Made by a program: the position numbers and the translations under genes
The notes under the pieces: model-generated
The model's input: the letters and a program-made list of their open reading frames with translations, nothing else
What the model was told of the DNA's origin: nothing
Database searches by the model: none
From: Tetraselmis striata
Taxonomy: Eukaryota > Chlorophyta > Chlorodendrophyceae > Chlorodendrales > Chlorodendraceae
DNA length: 64,000 nucleotides
Reading direction: 5' to 3'
Assembly: GCA_006384855.1 (NCBI GenBank)
Contig: VCJN01002662.1
Coordinates: forward strand, 62,001 to 126,000
In this document: positions 22,691 to 33,591 of the stretch, in pieces
How the letters are laid out: the number at the start of each line of letters is the position of its first letter
Numbering within the stretch: the stretch's first letter is position 1

Positions 22691-24040
22691 TGGCCCAGAC
22701 ACATGGCAGATGTTCACTCAGATGGTGGAGGACTTCAACCGCAACAGGATGATGATGCCTGGTGATGGGGTGTGGATCACCTTCGACGAGGCCATGAGCG
22801 CGTACCAGCCAGCCTCCACCAAGACTGGCGGTCTACCCAACATATCCTTCATCAAGCCCAATCCCAAGCTGTTGGGTACCGAGGGCAAGACGGCGTGAGA
22901 TTGTGCGACTGGTGTCATGATTCATTTTGAGATCCAGGAGGGCAGGGATGCTATGAGGTTGAAGGAGCACGCACCTGAGCTGGGTGTGACCGCCGCCTGC
23001 ACCTTGCGGATGGCTGCGCGCTCTGCTCCTGCAGGCGCAACTGTGAAGGGCGACACCTGGTTTGCATATGTCAAGGTACAACAACATAGATATCAATTCA
23101 GTGCAGTGCATGCATGCATGTGAATGTGTGAAACTGATTCTTTTGCTGGATGGTTGTGACAGGCCGCAGTCGCTGTGGGCAAGACATGCCGGCACTTCCT
23201 TGGATGTGTCAAGACATCCCACTCTTTGTACCCCTAGGCCTACCTTGAGTCACACCTGAAGGACAAGCTCGCCGGCAGTCGCATGGTTCTCCGCTCCACT
23301 GTTGAGGGTGTGGGCCTGATGGCAATCGGGCACAAGTACAACAGGAGGAGGGTGTTATTCTTTCTGGCTGCGGAGGGAGCTGGGGGTGCACGATGGCGAG
23401 CCGTACGCACGTTCAACGTTGGGCTGACGACCTCAACAACATCACCACCAGGCCCATACCTCGTCCAGACATGGTCGCGCAGTTCTTCGCTCGGAGCCCG
23501 CGCGTCGATAACCACAACCCGAGCCGCCGGCACGACCTGATGTTGGAGGAGTTGTGGCTGACGCAGGACTGCTGGTTCCGCCTGCATACCACCATGGCCG
23601 GCATTCGCGTCACCGACTGTTGGAAGCTCGCGAAGCACCACCTCCCGAGGCACCACCCACTCCAAGAGTCAAACGTTGTCAACTTCGACGACCTGATGTG
23701 TAAGTCCCTGATATACAATGGGCTGACAGGGGAGGTGGAGCCGACTCGCAGGACCGAGCGCGTACTGACCGACATCACCAACGAGCCACCCGCGCTGACT
23801 CACAGCATCATGCACCTTGGCAAACGCCCCGGCAACGACAACGCCACCAAGCAAGCCCGCTGCACTATGTGCCGTGTGGACGACGACAATGTGGGTTGGA
23901 CGTCCTACAAGTGCCCGGACTGCGACATCCCTCTGTGCATCCCGAGCAAGAGGCGCAAGGGCGTCGCATGGTGGACCCGGCACCGCCGCATGACCGCCCA
24001 AGAGCTCGCGGTGTACGGCGTCAACCGCCGCGCGGACTAG
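22006..24040 (+). pseudogene. piggyBac-like transposase, degenerate
   Basis: An ATG at 22006 opens MRKPIEMNIHVAARRG and leads to a Tudor-like segment (KFGNVVESV, FRIRWDDGTESCE). After a probable intron (from about 22232 to an acceptor near 22410) come a Pro/Ala linker and the catalytic domain, starting near TWQMFTQMVEDFNRNRM. All three expected acidic residues are visible: FDEAMSAYQP (about 22785), GDTWFAYVK (about 23052) and RVDNHNPSRR (about 23505). A 90 base intron (about 23074-23162) is supported. A C-terminal Cys cluster (CTMCR, CPDCDIPLC) ends the protein at 24040. Breaks: TAG after NVL (22195), TGA after EGKTA (22896), TAG within YP-AYLE (23236), and a frame change near 23390. The element is therefore non-autonomous. 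Confidence 0.75.
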
Positions 24041-24327
24041 GCCGCCACCGGGCAACCCTCCCCGTAACCAAACCCCGTACCTCAAGACTTTCCTTCCCCG
24101 GTCGGCTGGCGGCTGTTGGTTGCTCCTCCGCAGTGCCCTGGCCGGAACCGGTGGTGTGATGCTGGTTCAGCGAGCTACAGCATCTTAGAGGGCGACGCTT
24201 CTGTTAGGAGCGCGGCCCGCGTAGTATTAGTAGTATGTAATTAAAATCCGTCAATGATGCCGACGCGACCCGTGTTGTACACTCGTGTTGTATATATACC
24301 ATACAACATATTTGCCCGAGGCACTAG

Positions 24328-24999
24328 CCGCTTTTCGAATATGCCGGCCAGGCGGGCTCAAGCGCATGGACTTTTTAAGTGTTTTAGGGTTCTAGGGTTT
24401 GGAAAACCCTAAAAACCCACGGACTGGTGGGTAGGATTACCAGTAATTTCAGGAAACCACCAAAAAAAAAGGACAATCAGAAAGGTCCTGTAAATTTTGT
24501 TATATCGGGATTACCAGTAATTAATCCTTATTACGGGTACGTGATGACCGACTCTGCGCGGTTCCGCCGCCCGCACACCGGGGCGCGCTTATTGTGCGCC
24601 TGGCAGGCGGAGCGGTTCTACCGTACCGGTACTCGTCCGGGCGATTCTGCTATCGGCGCTCTGGAGATGACGAACGGCACGCCCTCATCCCTGGAAGACA
24701 GTATCTCAGCAGCCTGGCACCCTAGGAGCGCACCCGTACCAGTACCTAACCGGCCAGGTCTGAGCCGGGCGTGAGCCCCCCGTTCCGACACCATCCGGCG
24801 ACGCGCTGCCCGGGAGGGCGAGGGATCGGGTTCCTGGCGCCCCCCCTCGCAAGCGGGCTGTTCTTCAAGCGCCGGTTGCCTCTTCGGCTACTCTGCTGAG
24901 GACGACGACGGGGAGTCACCACCTGCAGGAGGGTGGCCCAACGACCCCGGACGCGCTTCGGGTAACAGGCTTGGGCAGTGGCCTACTGCAGGCAAGAAA
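24328..24999. other. Intergenic and probable promoter/5' UTR of the V-ATPase gene
   Basis: It contains a small inverted AGGGTT/AACCCT cluster near 24390-24415 and two copies of GATTACCAGTAATT (about 24436 and 24509). No gene was seen; the frame at 24427-24774 lacks recognisable features. Confidence 0.4.
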
Positions 25000-27900
25000 A
25001 TGATGGAGATGTGGCGCAGCGAGGAGATGATGCTGGTTCAGGTATGACCGAGGTCGTGTTATGGACCCTGCGTGTACTCCTTGCCTTTTGCCCTAATCTG
25101 TCGGGCCACCACGAACCAGTCTTTTCCACGTCGATCCCAGATCCCTGAATCTATGGACATCGCCGCATCCGCCGTCGGCGTTAGCTTCCTTCCCTGGCCT
25201 GCCCCCTGTGGCACAATCCGCCGGACTCCGTCCTGCGAGAGTTGTGCGCTTGTGGAGGGGTTGTTGGCTGCTGCCTGGACAGATACTCTAGTAGTTAAAA
25301 TCAGTGTATGCCAACGTCGCCCGCCCTGCTCGTGCTGCATCAGGGCTCATACACAGAAGCGCGTATCTGGCCCGCATACTTGTGCCCTTAGAATACCATG
25401 AAGCCCTCACAAGCTTCTTTGCTGCCACACCTTTTTGTGCTCATTAAACCGACGCAAGGTGTAGAGAGGCATACATCCTTGCAGCTCAACTCTACTGTGT
25501 TGCTGTTCTCCGCCGGTTGTAGCTTATCATCCCCGCCGAAGCAGCCAGAGACACCATGGCGGCCTTGGGCGATGTGGGGCTTCTGCAGTTCAAGGATCTG
25601 AACCCCGAGAAGAGCGCCTTCCAGCGTACTTACGCCAACCAGGTGAACTGTGGATGCCTGGGCAGTGAGCACTCGTTTGTAAGCTGCTGCTCCTAACCTC
25701 TCTAAGAGATCTCCACACGCTGCTGGCTTGAATTGCAGGTGAAGATATGTGATGAGATGGCCCGTAAGTTGCGATTCTTTGAGGCTGAGGTGAGCTTTTG
25801 CCATCTTGCTCTAATGCTTGAAAAAAGCTGCAAATTTACAGCCACAGTTTGCCTGACAGCTGCCTGCAGGTGTACTGACATCTGCGTGTCTGCGCTTCCA
25901 GCTGGAAAAGGCTGAGATAACTCCTCGCTCTGGTATCCTCTCCGATGAGACAAGCATTGATGAAGTCGAGGTCAAGTTGGAAGAGCTGGAGACCGAACTA
26001 TTGGAGGTCAACTCTAACTCCGAACGCCTTCAGCGCAGCTACAGTGAGCTGGTGGAGCTCCAGCTCGTGTTGGAGAAGGCAGGGGCGTTTTTTGACGAAG
26101 CCCGACATGAGGGCGGCGCTCTTAGTGAGATTGGTAACCCTTTGTCTGCCGGAGGTGGCATAGGTACGCCAGCCACACTGCTGATTTTGTGTATGACTGC
26201 GATGTTTTGCAATGTTGCAAGTTGCCTTGGCGTTTCATGCTCATATGGGCACGGCTGTCCACTCAGGGGGTGATATTGGTGCACCACTGCTAGAGAGCCA
26301 GGGGCGCGACATGGGCATGGCCCGCCTGGGCTTTGTTGCCGGTGTTATCCCCCAAGAAAAGCTCTCTGCTTTTGAGCGTGTCTTGTTCCGTGCCACTCGC
26401 GGCAACATGTTTCTCAAGCAGGTATTTCTCCTGTCTCTTGGCCTTACATGTGTAAAACGTTCCATCTACTGCGCAATGCCTTGACGCGATCTACCCTGTC
26501 ATTGCAGTCTGCAGTTGGCGCCGTTCTGGACCCCACATCAGCGGAGAAGATGGAGAAATCTGTGTTCATGGTTTTCTTTGCTGGCGAGAACGCTCGCGCC
26601 AAGATCCTGAAGGTACACCTCCCCATCTTGTAGGCAGGTTGTTGGCCCCCAAGTTAATTGTACATCATCCAGCAACATCTGTCCTAGTGCGGCATCTGAG
26701 CCGTATTCTGCGCGCTGTTGTGCATAGATCTGTGAGGCCTTTGGCGCGAGCCGCTACCCTTTTCCGGAGGAGGTGTCTCGCCAGCAGCAGATGTATGGAG
26801 AGGTCACCTCGCGCCTCCGTGAGCTCCACACCACCAATGAGGCTGCACAGCGCCACCGTGAGAGTGTCCTGCAGGGCATCGCCAACAACCTGGGATCCTG
26901 GAGCATTCAAGTGAAGCGTGAGAAGAGTGTGTATCACCATCTGAACAAGCTGTCCATCGACGTGACCCGCAAGTGCCTGGTTGCTGAGGCCTGGTGCCCT
27001 ACCATGGCCCGTGGCAGAGTGCAGGAGGCGCTCAGGATGGCTGCTGAGCAGGCCTCTGCCCAGGTTGGCACCATCTTCCAGCCTCTCGTTACCAGCGAGC
27101 AGCCGCCCACCTTCTATGTGACCAACAAGGTTCAAGGCGCCTTCCAGATGATTGTGGAGGCCTATGGCGTGGCTCGCTACCGCGAGGCCAACCCTGCTGT
27201 CTTCACCATTGTGACCTTCCCATTCATGTTTGCCATCATGTTTGGTGACCTTGGCCACGCTATTCTCATGTTGATGTTCGCCGTCTTTATGATCTACAAG
27301 GAGAAGCAGTGGCTGAAGCAGGAGCTCAACGAAATGGTGGCCATGGCATTTGGTGGCCGGTATGTCATCCTGTACATGGCTCTCTTTTCTCTGTTCTGCG
27401 GCGTCATCTACAACGAGGCCTTCTCCATCCCCATGTCTATCTTTGGGTTTTCACACTATACCTGCAAGTATGACACCCCCAAAGCAATCGATCAGTGGGA
27501 AAAGGCGAACAGAGACCCGTCTCAGACCTGTACGGAGGTGCTGCCACACACACAGGAGTACTACAACACCACCGTCTTCCGTATGCCGCCAGGCTCTCCC
27601 CCGTACCCATTTGGTGTCGATCCCATCTGGCATGGCACCAAGAGTGAGCTGCCGTTCCTAAACTCCTACAAGATGAAGATGTCTATTATCGTGGGCGTCA
27701 TTCACATGAATCTTGGCATTGTGTGCTCTCTCTACAACCAGCTTTTTTTCCGCGACAAGCTGTCCATGTGGGCCGAGTTTGTGCCACAGATTCCTGTTTC
27801 TGAATGCCCTGTTCGGGTACCTGTCGCTGCTCATCATCATCAAGTGGGTCACTGGCTCCACAGCTGACCTGTACAACATCATGATCTACATGTTCTTATC

Positions 27901-28534
27901 GCCTGGCAACCTGGCGGAAAGCAATACGCTCTTCCCTGGCCAGGCCTTCCTCCAGATTGTGCTTGTGCTGCTTGCGCTGGTGTGTGTCCCATGGATGCTG
28001 CTGCCCAAGCCACTGATCCTGAAAAAGCGGCACGAGACTGCCCAGTATTCCCCCGCTCGCCTGGCTGATCCCGATGATGAGACTCAGGCGCTCACTGTTG
28101 AGGTCGCTCAGCCAAGCGACGGTGGCCATGGCCACGGTGACACATTTGAGTTTGGTGAGGTCATGGTACACCAGATGATTCACACCATAGAGTTCGTTCT
28201 CGGTGCGGTCTCCAACACTGCGTCCTACCTCCGCCTGTGGGCGTTGTCTCTAGCCCACGCTCAGTTGTCTGCCGTGTTCTACGACATGGTCCTGATGCTC
28301 CCCATTTCAATGGGCTCCAAGGGCGGTGGTGCTACATCGATCATCATGATTGTGGTCGGCTTCTTTGTCTGGGCCTGTGCCACATTGGGTGTGCTGATGG
28401 TCATGGAGTCCCTGTCAGCGTTCCTCCATGCTCTCCGGCTGCACTGGGTGGAGTACCAGAACAAGTTTTACCATGGCGATGGCTATCTCTTCGCCCCCTA
28501 CAGCTTCGCAGAGGTGGATAGGGAGGAGCTGTAG
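25000..28534 (+). CDS. VHA-a: V-type proton ATPase subunit a (V0 sector), 7 exons
   Basis: Subunit a forms the two half-channels through which protons cross the V0 sector of the vacuolar/endosomal proton pump. Exons: 25000-25041 ([14 protein letters not shown]), 25523-25642, 25739-25789, 25902-26133, 26267-26421, 26508-26612 and 26728-28534, all GT-AG and phase-consistent. The cytosolic N-half has the family signature [20 protein letters not shown] and [10 protein letters not shown], plus a coiled coil. The C-half has the membrane helices, [35 protein letters not shown] and [16 protein letters not shown], with the essential channel arginine. Predicted length is about 836 residues, normal for the family. 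One oddity: one extra base (A at about 27790, between FVPQ and [10 protein letters not shown]) shifts the frame. The exon total is 2512 bases, one more than a multiple of three, so a sequence error or a disabled allele is indicated. Confidence 0.93.
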
Positions 28535-28616
28535 GCAGTGATGTGTGCCATTCTCGCCGGCTGCATGGTTTGCCTTCACACCTCGATATCTGCAATGCGA
28601 TTTGCACGCAAACCGA

Positions 28617-28621
28617 TGTAA
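28617..28621 (+). terminator. Poly(A) signal TGTAA of the V-ATPase gene
   Basis: TGTAA lies 83 bases after the stop codon, a typical chlorophyte distance and motif. Confidence 0.6.
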
Positions 28622-28639
28622 TCAAATGCCTTTTGAGTC

Positions 28640-29085
28640 CCGGCGGTCTACCGTACGTGTATACTCCCGCATGAAGGCTTGTGGGTACAATCTTTCTACG
28701 GCACCAGAATGCGCGGTGCCGTAGTGGCGTCACGTAAAGTCTTACTGCCGTAATGCAGTCGCTGCCCCTCGCCCACAACTCAAGCTACGAGTACGGTAGC
28801 AGCGAGCTATAAACTACATATACGTGTCGGCTTTGTATGGTAGGCACACGCCGGGAGGTAGATGCAGGCCATATACCACTAATGTTGCTGCCATGGCTGT
28901 GCATACACACCTCTATGCAAAGGGACATCTTGCTGCGCAATAAGTGTGGGAGTTTCCGCCTCATCACTTAAGTGATAGGGAAGTATGATACGCAGTACAT
29001 CACCCAGCTACAAAAAAGTATGGATGGGGGGGTCTAATCGAGCTGAGGGGGGGAGGGGGTCCAAAAATAGACTAACAATTCTGAC
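28640..29085. other. Intergenic, nothing assigned
   Basis: No coding signal; a G-rich patch lies near 29025-29060. Confidence 0.4.
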
Positions 29086-30040
29086 TTGCCTAAGGATTAT
29101 TTGTATGCTTTTGAGGACATACCCGGCGATCGCCGGATGATGTTCCGCGCCCCGCACTACAGCGAGGCAGGTACTAGTACGATAGCATGCAACGGGCGTG
29201 GCAGGCTACACTGCAGCGGGCCGGCGCAGCGGGGCGGAGCGCCGGTGGCGGCTGGTGGACGCCAGCATGAGCGAGCTCCTATCTGCTGCCAAGCCCAACC
29301 GTCGGTATACCCACGCCCTACATCACCACGCATGGGCCCTGCTCAATCATTGCATGCAACACATGGCGGGGTGTTGGCTCAGTCCGCATCTGCCTGCCAT
29401 CCGAGGTGGAGGCCATCGCGGAGGCGGTGGGTGCCACTGTCCTCATGGCGGTTGAGCGGGTGCTAGGGGTCTACTTTGCTCCCTCCACGTACATCACCGA
29501 CACCAATCCGGTGGTCACCGATTTCCTGGCGGAGCTTTTGCACGACCCGGATCCCACGTCAGCAGAGGCGGCTACTTTGAGCGAAGATGCAGTGGCCAAA
29601 GCGCGCAGCATGCTTCACTTTCCCAGTCGGTTGAAGGGCACTGGCATCCGCCGCATGGCTACCGTTCGTGGTGCCGCCTTCATCGGCTGCATGAATGTCG
29701 TCCTCCCGAGGCTCCTCACTAGGAAGTCCGACTCCAACACCCCCACCCATCATGGCTTCTTTGACACACAGCTTGAGTCCGTACTTGGCCGAGGCAGCTT
29801 CAACGCAACTTCTTCCGCCCGCCGGTATGCCCCTCTCCTCAACGATGCTGGTGGGTCGGCCAGCTACGCCGCGGCGGTGCGCGGCGCGCGGGACCGCCTG
29901 CAGTATCTGCCTCCATGCAGATACTGCAGGCCACCTCAGCGACTACGCGGATGCCCGCGTGATGAAGCGGGAGGCGGGGGCTGCGTCGGGCTCGCAAAAG
30001 GAGCTGACGGCATTTCTATACCAACATCACGGCGCATCCA
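29086..30040 (+). mobile_element. LINE-like (R2/NeSL-type) pol remnant, post-RT region
   Basis: The frames read HHHAWALLNHCMQHMAGCWL, then EVEAIAEAVG, then SMLHFPSRLKGTGIRRM and RGAAFIGCMNVVLPRLL. They continue through FDTQLESVLGRGSFN and AGAASGSQKELTAF. This order (short tract after the RT thumb, P-x-RLKGxGIR, AAFIG, then S-Q-K-x-LT) is what I know from the region following RT in single-ORF algal LINEs. No RT catalytic motif is present upstream, so the 5' part is missing. The frame shifts at least once near 29400. A perfect hairpin at 29896-29931 cuts across the frame. Confidence 0.45.
29896..29931. repeat. Perfect 15 bp hairpin with 6 base loop
   Basis: GCCTGCAGTATCTGC and its exact inverse GCAGATACTGCAGGC are separated by CTCCAT, inside the LINE-like frame. 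Confidence 0.8.
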
Positions 30041-31040
30041 GCGGGTGCCTAATCGGAGATATAGCGAGATATGAATTTCGCGGTACGTTATTTAGTACTC
30101 TTGAATAGTGTATCGTGTTTATCGCTTATTTCCCGGTATATTTCGCTCGTGTGCTGCGTAGCAGTGCGCGAAAACGGCCTCATGTCGGCCGCAACTGCGG
30201 ACGAGCGGTGCCCGTTCGGCTCACGGAGGGAGGACCATGCTCGAGCCGAACGGGCACCAGCTGCCATGGAAATAGGATATATATACCCATAGCCTATCTC
30301 ATAGTAAGGGATGTTATACAAACATTGAGCTAGAGGCCGGGGGCTCCAGGGACGGCGCCCCATGTGCTCCCGCGGGAGCGGCTGAGGTAGCTCTCTATTT
30401 ATCGATCCTATTAGCACTGGTAGAGGCCCATACGTAGGGTTGACGCCCGCAAGTTTGCGGTCAGTTTGCAGGTCAATATCGGTCGATGCGGGCCCGATGG
30501 GGCCGACCAACCCGGATTTTCCGCGCTCTTGACCCCCTCCCGCACATAGGCATATCCCCTGCAATGCGCAGCTTACTATTTAGCCCGCTGCACGTGTACT
30601 TTCCCATGGCCTAGCTCCAAGGGGATCGATAGAGCCCATGAGTGGCCCATGAGGTGGTCGGTGCTGTGCGGTGCCCAATCTCCCCCCGTTTTTTTGAGGC
30701 GATCTTTAGATAAACGGGCTGACTTGGGTGCGGCAACCACCACCCGTAGATAAGTGGTCACGCGCCACCCATCTACCTACGCCTACCGAAGGCCATTATA
30801 CCCATATATGCTAGCGATAGACCAATATGTGCCGATTCGCATGCATGTAGGTACACCAGGAGCCGATGCAGAGTGATGCGTAGTACGTAGCTGTGATAAT
30901 CTTTAAAAATAGCGGAAATACGGTCAAAGGGCTGAATCTTAGGATTCTTCACGCGCGCCTCACCAAATCCCACACGACTCGGCCCATATCCCATCCCTAG
31001 CCCCTGAGGGGCCATGGGTGGTGGTCTAGAGGTTCTCGTT
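30041..31040. other. ~1 kb unassigned segment separating two LINE-like blocks
   Basis: It includes a perfect hairpin (30207-30258). Small frames only. It may be an insertion that split the LINE or the junction of two separate fragments. Confidence 0.35.
30207..30258. repeat. Perfect 16 bp inverted repeat with 20 base loop
   Basis: GGTGCCCGTTCGGCTC at 30207-30222 pairs exactly with GAGCCGAACGGGCACC at 30243-30258. Confidence 0.8.
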
Positions 31041-31138
31041 CATGTCGTCGTGTGAATTGCTAGTGGCCGATTCGGGGGTGGGATGGAGGTGGTCCTTGTA
31101 CGGGTACAATAGACATTGTACGCGCGCTATATCGCAGA

Positions 31139-32216
31139 TGTTAAACACCGTGCGGGTGCGCCGTGAGGCCAACAATGCTTGGCTTCAGAATGAGGTAGGC
31201 GCTCTCCCTGGCACATATAGGGAAGATATCTTGCTCATCCAGCTCGACGCGGCGTGAGGTCGGGCATGTGCACGATGGCCATCCCCACCGCGCGGACGGC
31301 GGTCGTGACTCCGCATGAGATGCGGGAGGTCTTTGCCGGGTACCTCTTTCTGCCTAGCCCGTGCATGGCCCCGGTGGTTGGAAACCAAATCATTATGCCC
31401 TCGACAGATCACAACCCCGTCACTGTCGACCTCTATGGTGACGCGCTCATGAACCTCCCGGCACTATGCTTGGAGACGCTCACTGGCTTGCACATACGAG
31501 CGAATTCACGACGCTATCGTAGACGCGATCACCTGTGTTCACGATCTGGGTATCGTTGTACGCCGGGAAGTGGATAACTTGTTCCAGTAAGCAGTGTTGC
31601 CTCTCGGCAACACCGTACCCACGAATGAGCTCAAGGACATGGTGCCGAGCTCTCCCTCCCGGCGTTCAACGTCGTGACCGGGAGCTTTGATCCACGGAGC
31701 TTGAAGTCCACGTTGTTGGAGTTCAAGACTATGCGGTACGGGGTCAAGCATCTACATTGCGGTGCCCTGGGCCACGGCTGTGGATCGGTTTGAGCGCTCT
31801 CCGTTGGGCGACATACAACGAGGGTTGGCAGTGCGGGATGCGGCGTGGCACGACACGGAGCCGGGACAGAAGGGCCCTCTTCGAGGACATCATGGATAGG
31901 ATGTAGTACACAGGCATGGCCTTCGGCACTGTAGATGAGGTGAGCAAGGGGGTGCGCCGCACTGTGCGCGTTGTCGCATGGATGGCCGCGGATCTGGGTG
32001 CCCTCTCATAGCATGGCACTCGGTGCACCACCCCGGCTCACGAAGAGGCCTTACTTTGCAAGAGGTTTCCTCGGAGTCTTGAGCTTGGTGGCGGCTCGAG
32101 AGCGTGCTCGCTGCCTCATCAGACGGCGCAGAGTCGTCCGCCATCACGTCGCCGAATTGGCATGCGCGTCCGTGGATCACCCTCGCACACACGTGCACGT
32201 ACGCGTGGCCTAGGCT
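31139..32216 (+). mobile_element. LINE-like remnant with a restriction-endonuclease-like C-terminal domain
   Basis: Frames in this block read MLNTVRVRREANNAWLQNEV, AIPTARTAVVTPHEMREVFA, VDLYGDALMNL, then HDAIVDAITCVHDLGIVVRR. A stretch LPAFNVVTGSFDPRS plus LKSTLLEFKT (about 31640-31730) follows. The last piece has the spaced acidic, then E-x-K pattern of PD-(D/E)xK nucleases found at the C terminus of R2/NeSL LINEs. The reading frame changes several times, including a stop after VDNLFQ (31588). It is probably the downstream part of the block at 29.1-30.0 kb. Confidence 0.45.
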
Positions 32217-33089
32217 CGTTTTATGAACCGTTTGCGCTCCACTCATCCATCCCGCCTCGTGCCGGATGCGGACCGCTTCTAGGCGGCTTGCTGTGATGAT
32301 CTTTCAGTACTGCTTTTATCGGTATAAGCGCTGCCGCATATATAGTGCCGTGCACCTTTGTGCTCCTTTGCTTGCGGCGAGAGAAGCAAGTGTCCTTTGC
32401 GCATTCAGCGTCCCCGATTCCGCTCTTGCTCGGGTACCCTCGCTCACTTGCTGACCCGCCCGGGGAGCTCTGCCGTGACTCAGCACTGTTTTCCGCGGGA
32501 ATCACCTACCGGTACGACAGTGGGACTACATATATACTGTACAGCGCGTAGTGCGGCCGGTACCGGTACCCGTACCATTTTTGAATTACTGCATTATTAG
32601 AGCAGCAGTGCCCTACTCGCCCGCGCGCCGCGTCATCGTTGTCGGTACCCTCCTTAGGCCGACCCAGTTACTGCCCGCGTCGTGACGTCGAGACGTTCCG
32701 TGGTGCGACCCAGCTAAGTTTGAGGTTCCGGATTCCCTGATAGCAAGCGCGGCCAACCTCTGGAAGTGCGTTGGCTTAGCAGATCCTGCGCGCTATCTGT
32801 GCCGGGACGGCGTGCGCCCCGAGACATCCGGCTTTGCTCCAAACTGAAGTTCGCGAGTACTACAGCGGCTATACTAAAAGCGGGCGAGAAACACGGGGTA
32901 ACATCCGCCGCTGTGTTGTGAGGAGGCACTCGACCAGGACAGCCGGACCGGACAAGCAGCGGGGCAAGCGGCCTAGCGTACGTCGAGAGGGCAAGGGTCT
33001 AGCGGACTGCAGCTTCATAGCCTTCCCGTCGGCCGCGTCCGGCGCCACAGTCTCGGAGCGCAAGGGCGGACGGAGAGCTGCTGCGAAAC
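32217..33089. other. Intergenic and probable 5' region of the PPR gene
   Basis: No gene was recognised. The frame 32834-33100 overlaps the PPR start in another frame and lacks features. Confidence 0.4.
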
Positions 33090-33560
33090 ATGGCAGATAA
33101 CGGACCTCCTCAGGCGCCCCCGCCCGTACGGAGCTGGGGCGGCGACGGAGGGCAGCCGTACCACCCGCGCGGCCCCGGACAGGGAGGATACCACCAACCA
33201 CAGCGCAATGGTGCTGGGCGCGGCGGGGTTGAACGCGGAGGATACAGCTATTACCAGCCGCCGCCCCCGCGCGGGTACTACCAGCATCACGGCGGCAGGG
33301 AAAATGGCGTCGCACCCGGCGGCGACCGCGGCCGACGCTTTCCCCCCCCCGCTAATGGCGGTGAACACCCTCCCTCGGATGCGCCACCGCGAGATATGGA
33401 GACCCTGAAGGCGGCTATCTCGGCAGCTACGGCAGGCACCGGCGCGGTGGGACGCGCACTGGCGACCTCCTCTTTCCGGCCCCGCGCGCGCGCGTTTACG
33501 AGCCTCATTCAGATGTGTGGCAAGGTGCGACCCGCCGCGCACCGCTGGCTAAGCCACTGC

Positions 33561-33591
<31 letters not shown>

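Larger units (their letters stand above)
21787..24323 (+). mobile_element. piggyBac-like DNA transposon (2537 bp) with TIRs and CTAG flanks
   Basis: The left end TGCCTCGGGCAAAAATGTTG (21787) and the reverse complement of the right end, TGCCTCGGGCAAATATGTTG (ending 24323), form TIRs of about 36 bases, each continuing into TATATATACAACA. Both ends are flanked directly by CTAG (21783-21786 and 24324-24327). The interior encodes a piggyBac-type transposase (DDE_Tnp_1_7 family) that is no longer intact. Classical piggyBac elements use TTAA, so CTAG is unusual if it is the true target site. Confidence 0.7.

Noticed and set aside
24380-24415. TTTTAGGG and AGGGTTT motifs resembling telomere repeats
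   Set aside because: Only one or two scattered copies and in both orientations; a telomeric array would show many in a row.
25396-25440. ATG at 25398 as start of the V-ATPase gene
   Set aside because: The exon at 25000-25041 ends in MLVQ, the expected family text before [12 protein letters not shown], and joins in phase; the frame at 25398 has no family similarity.
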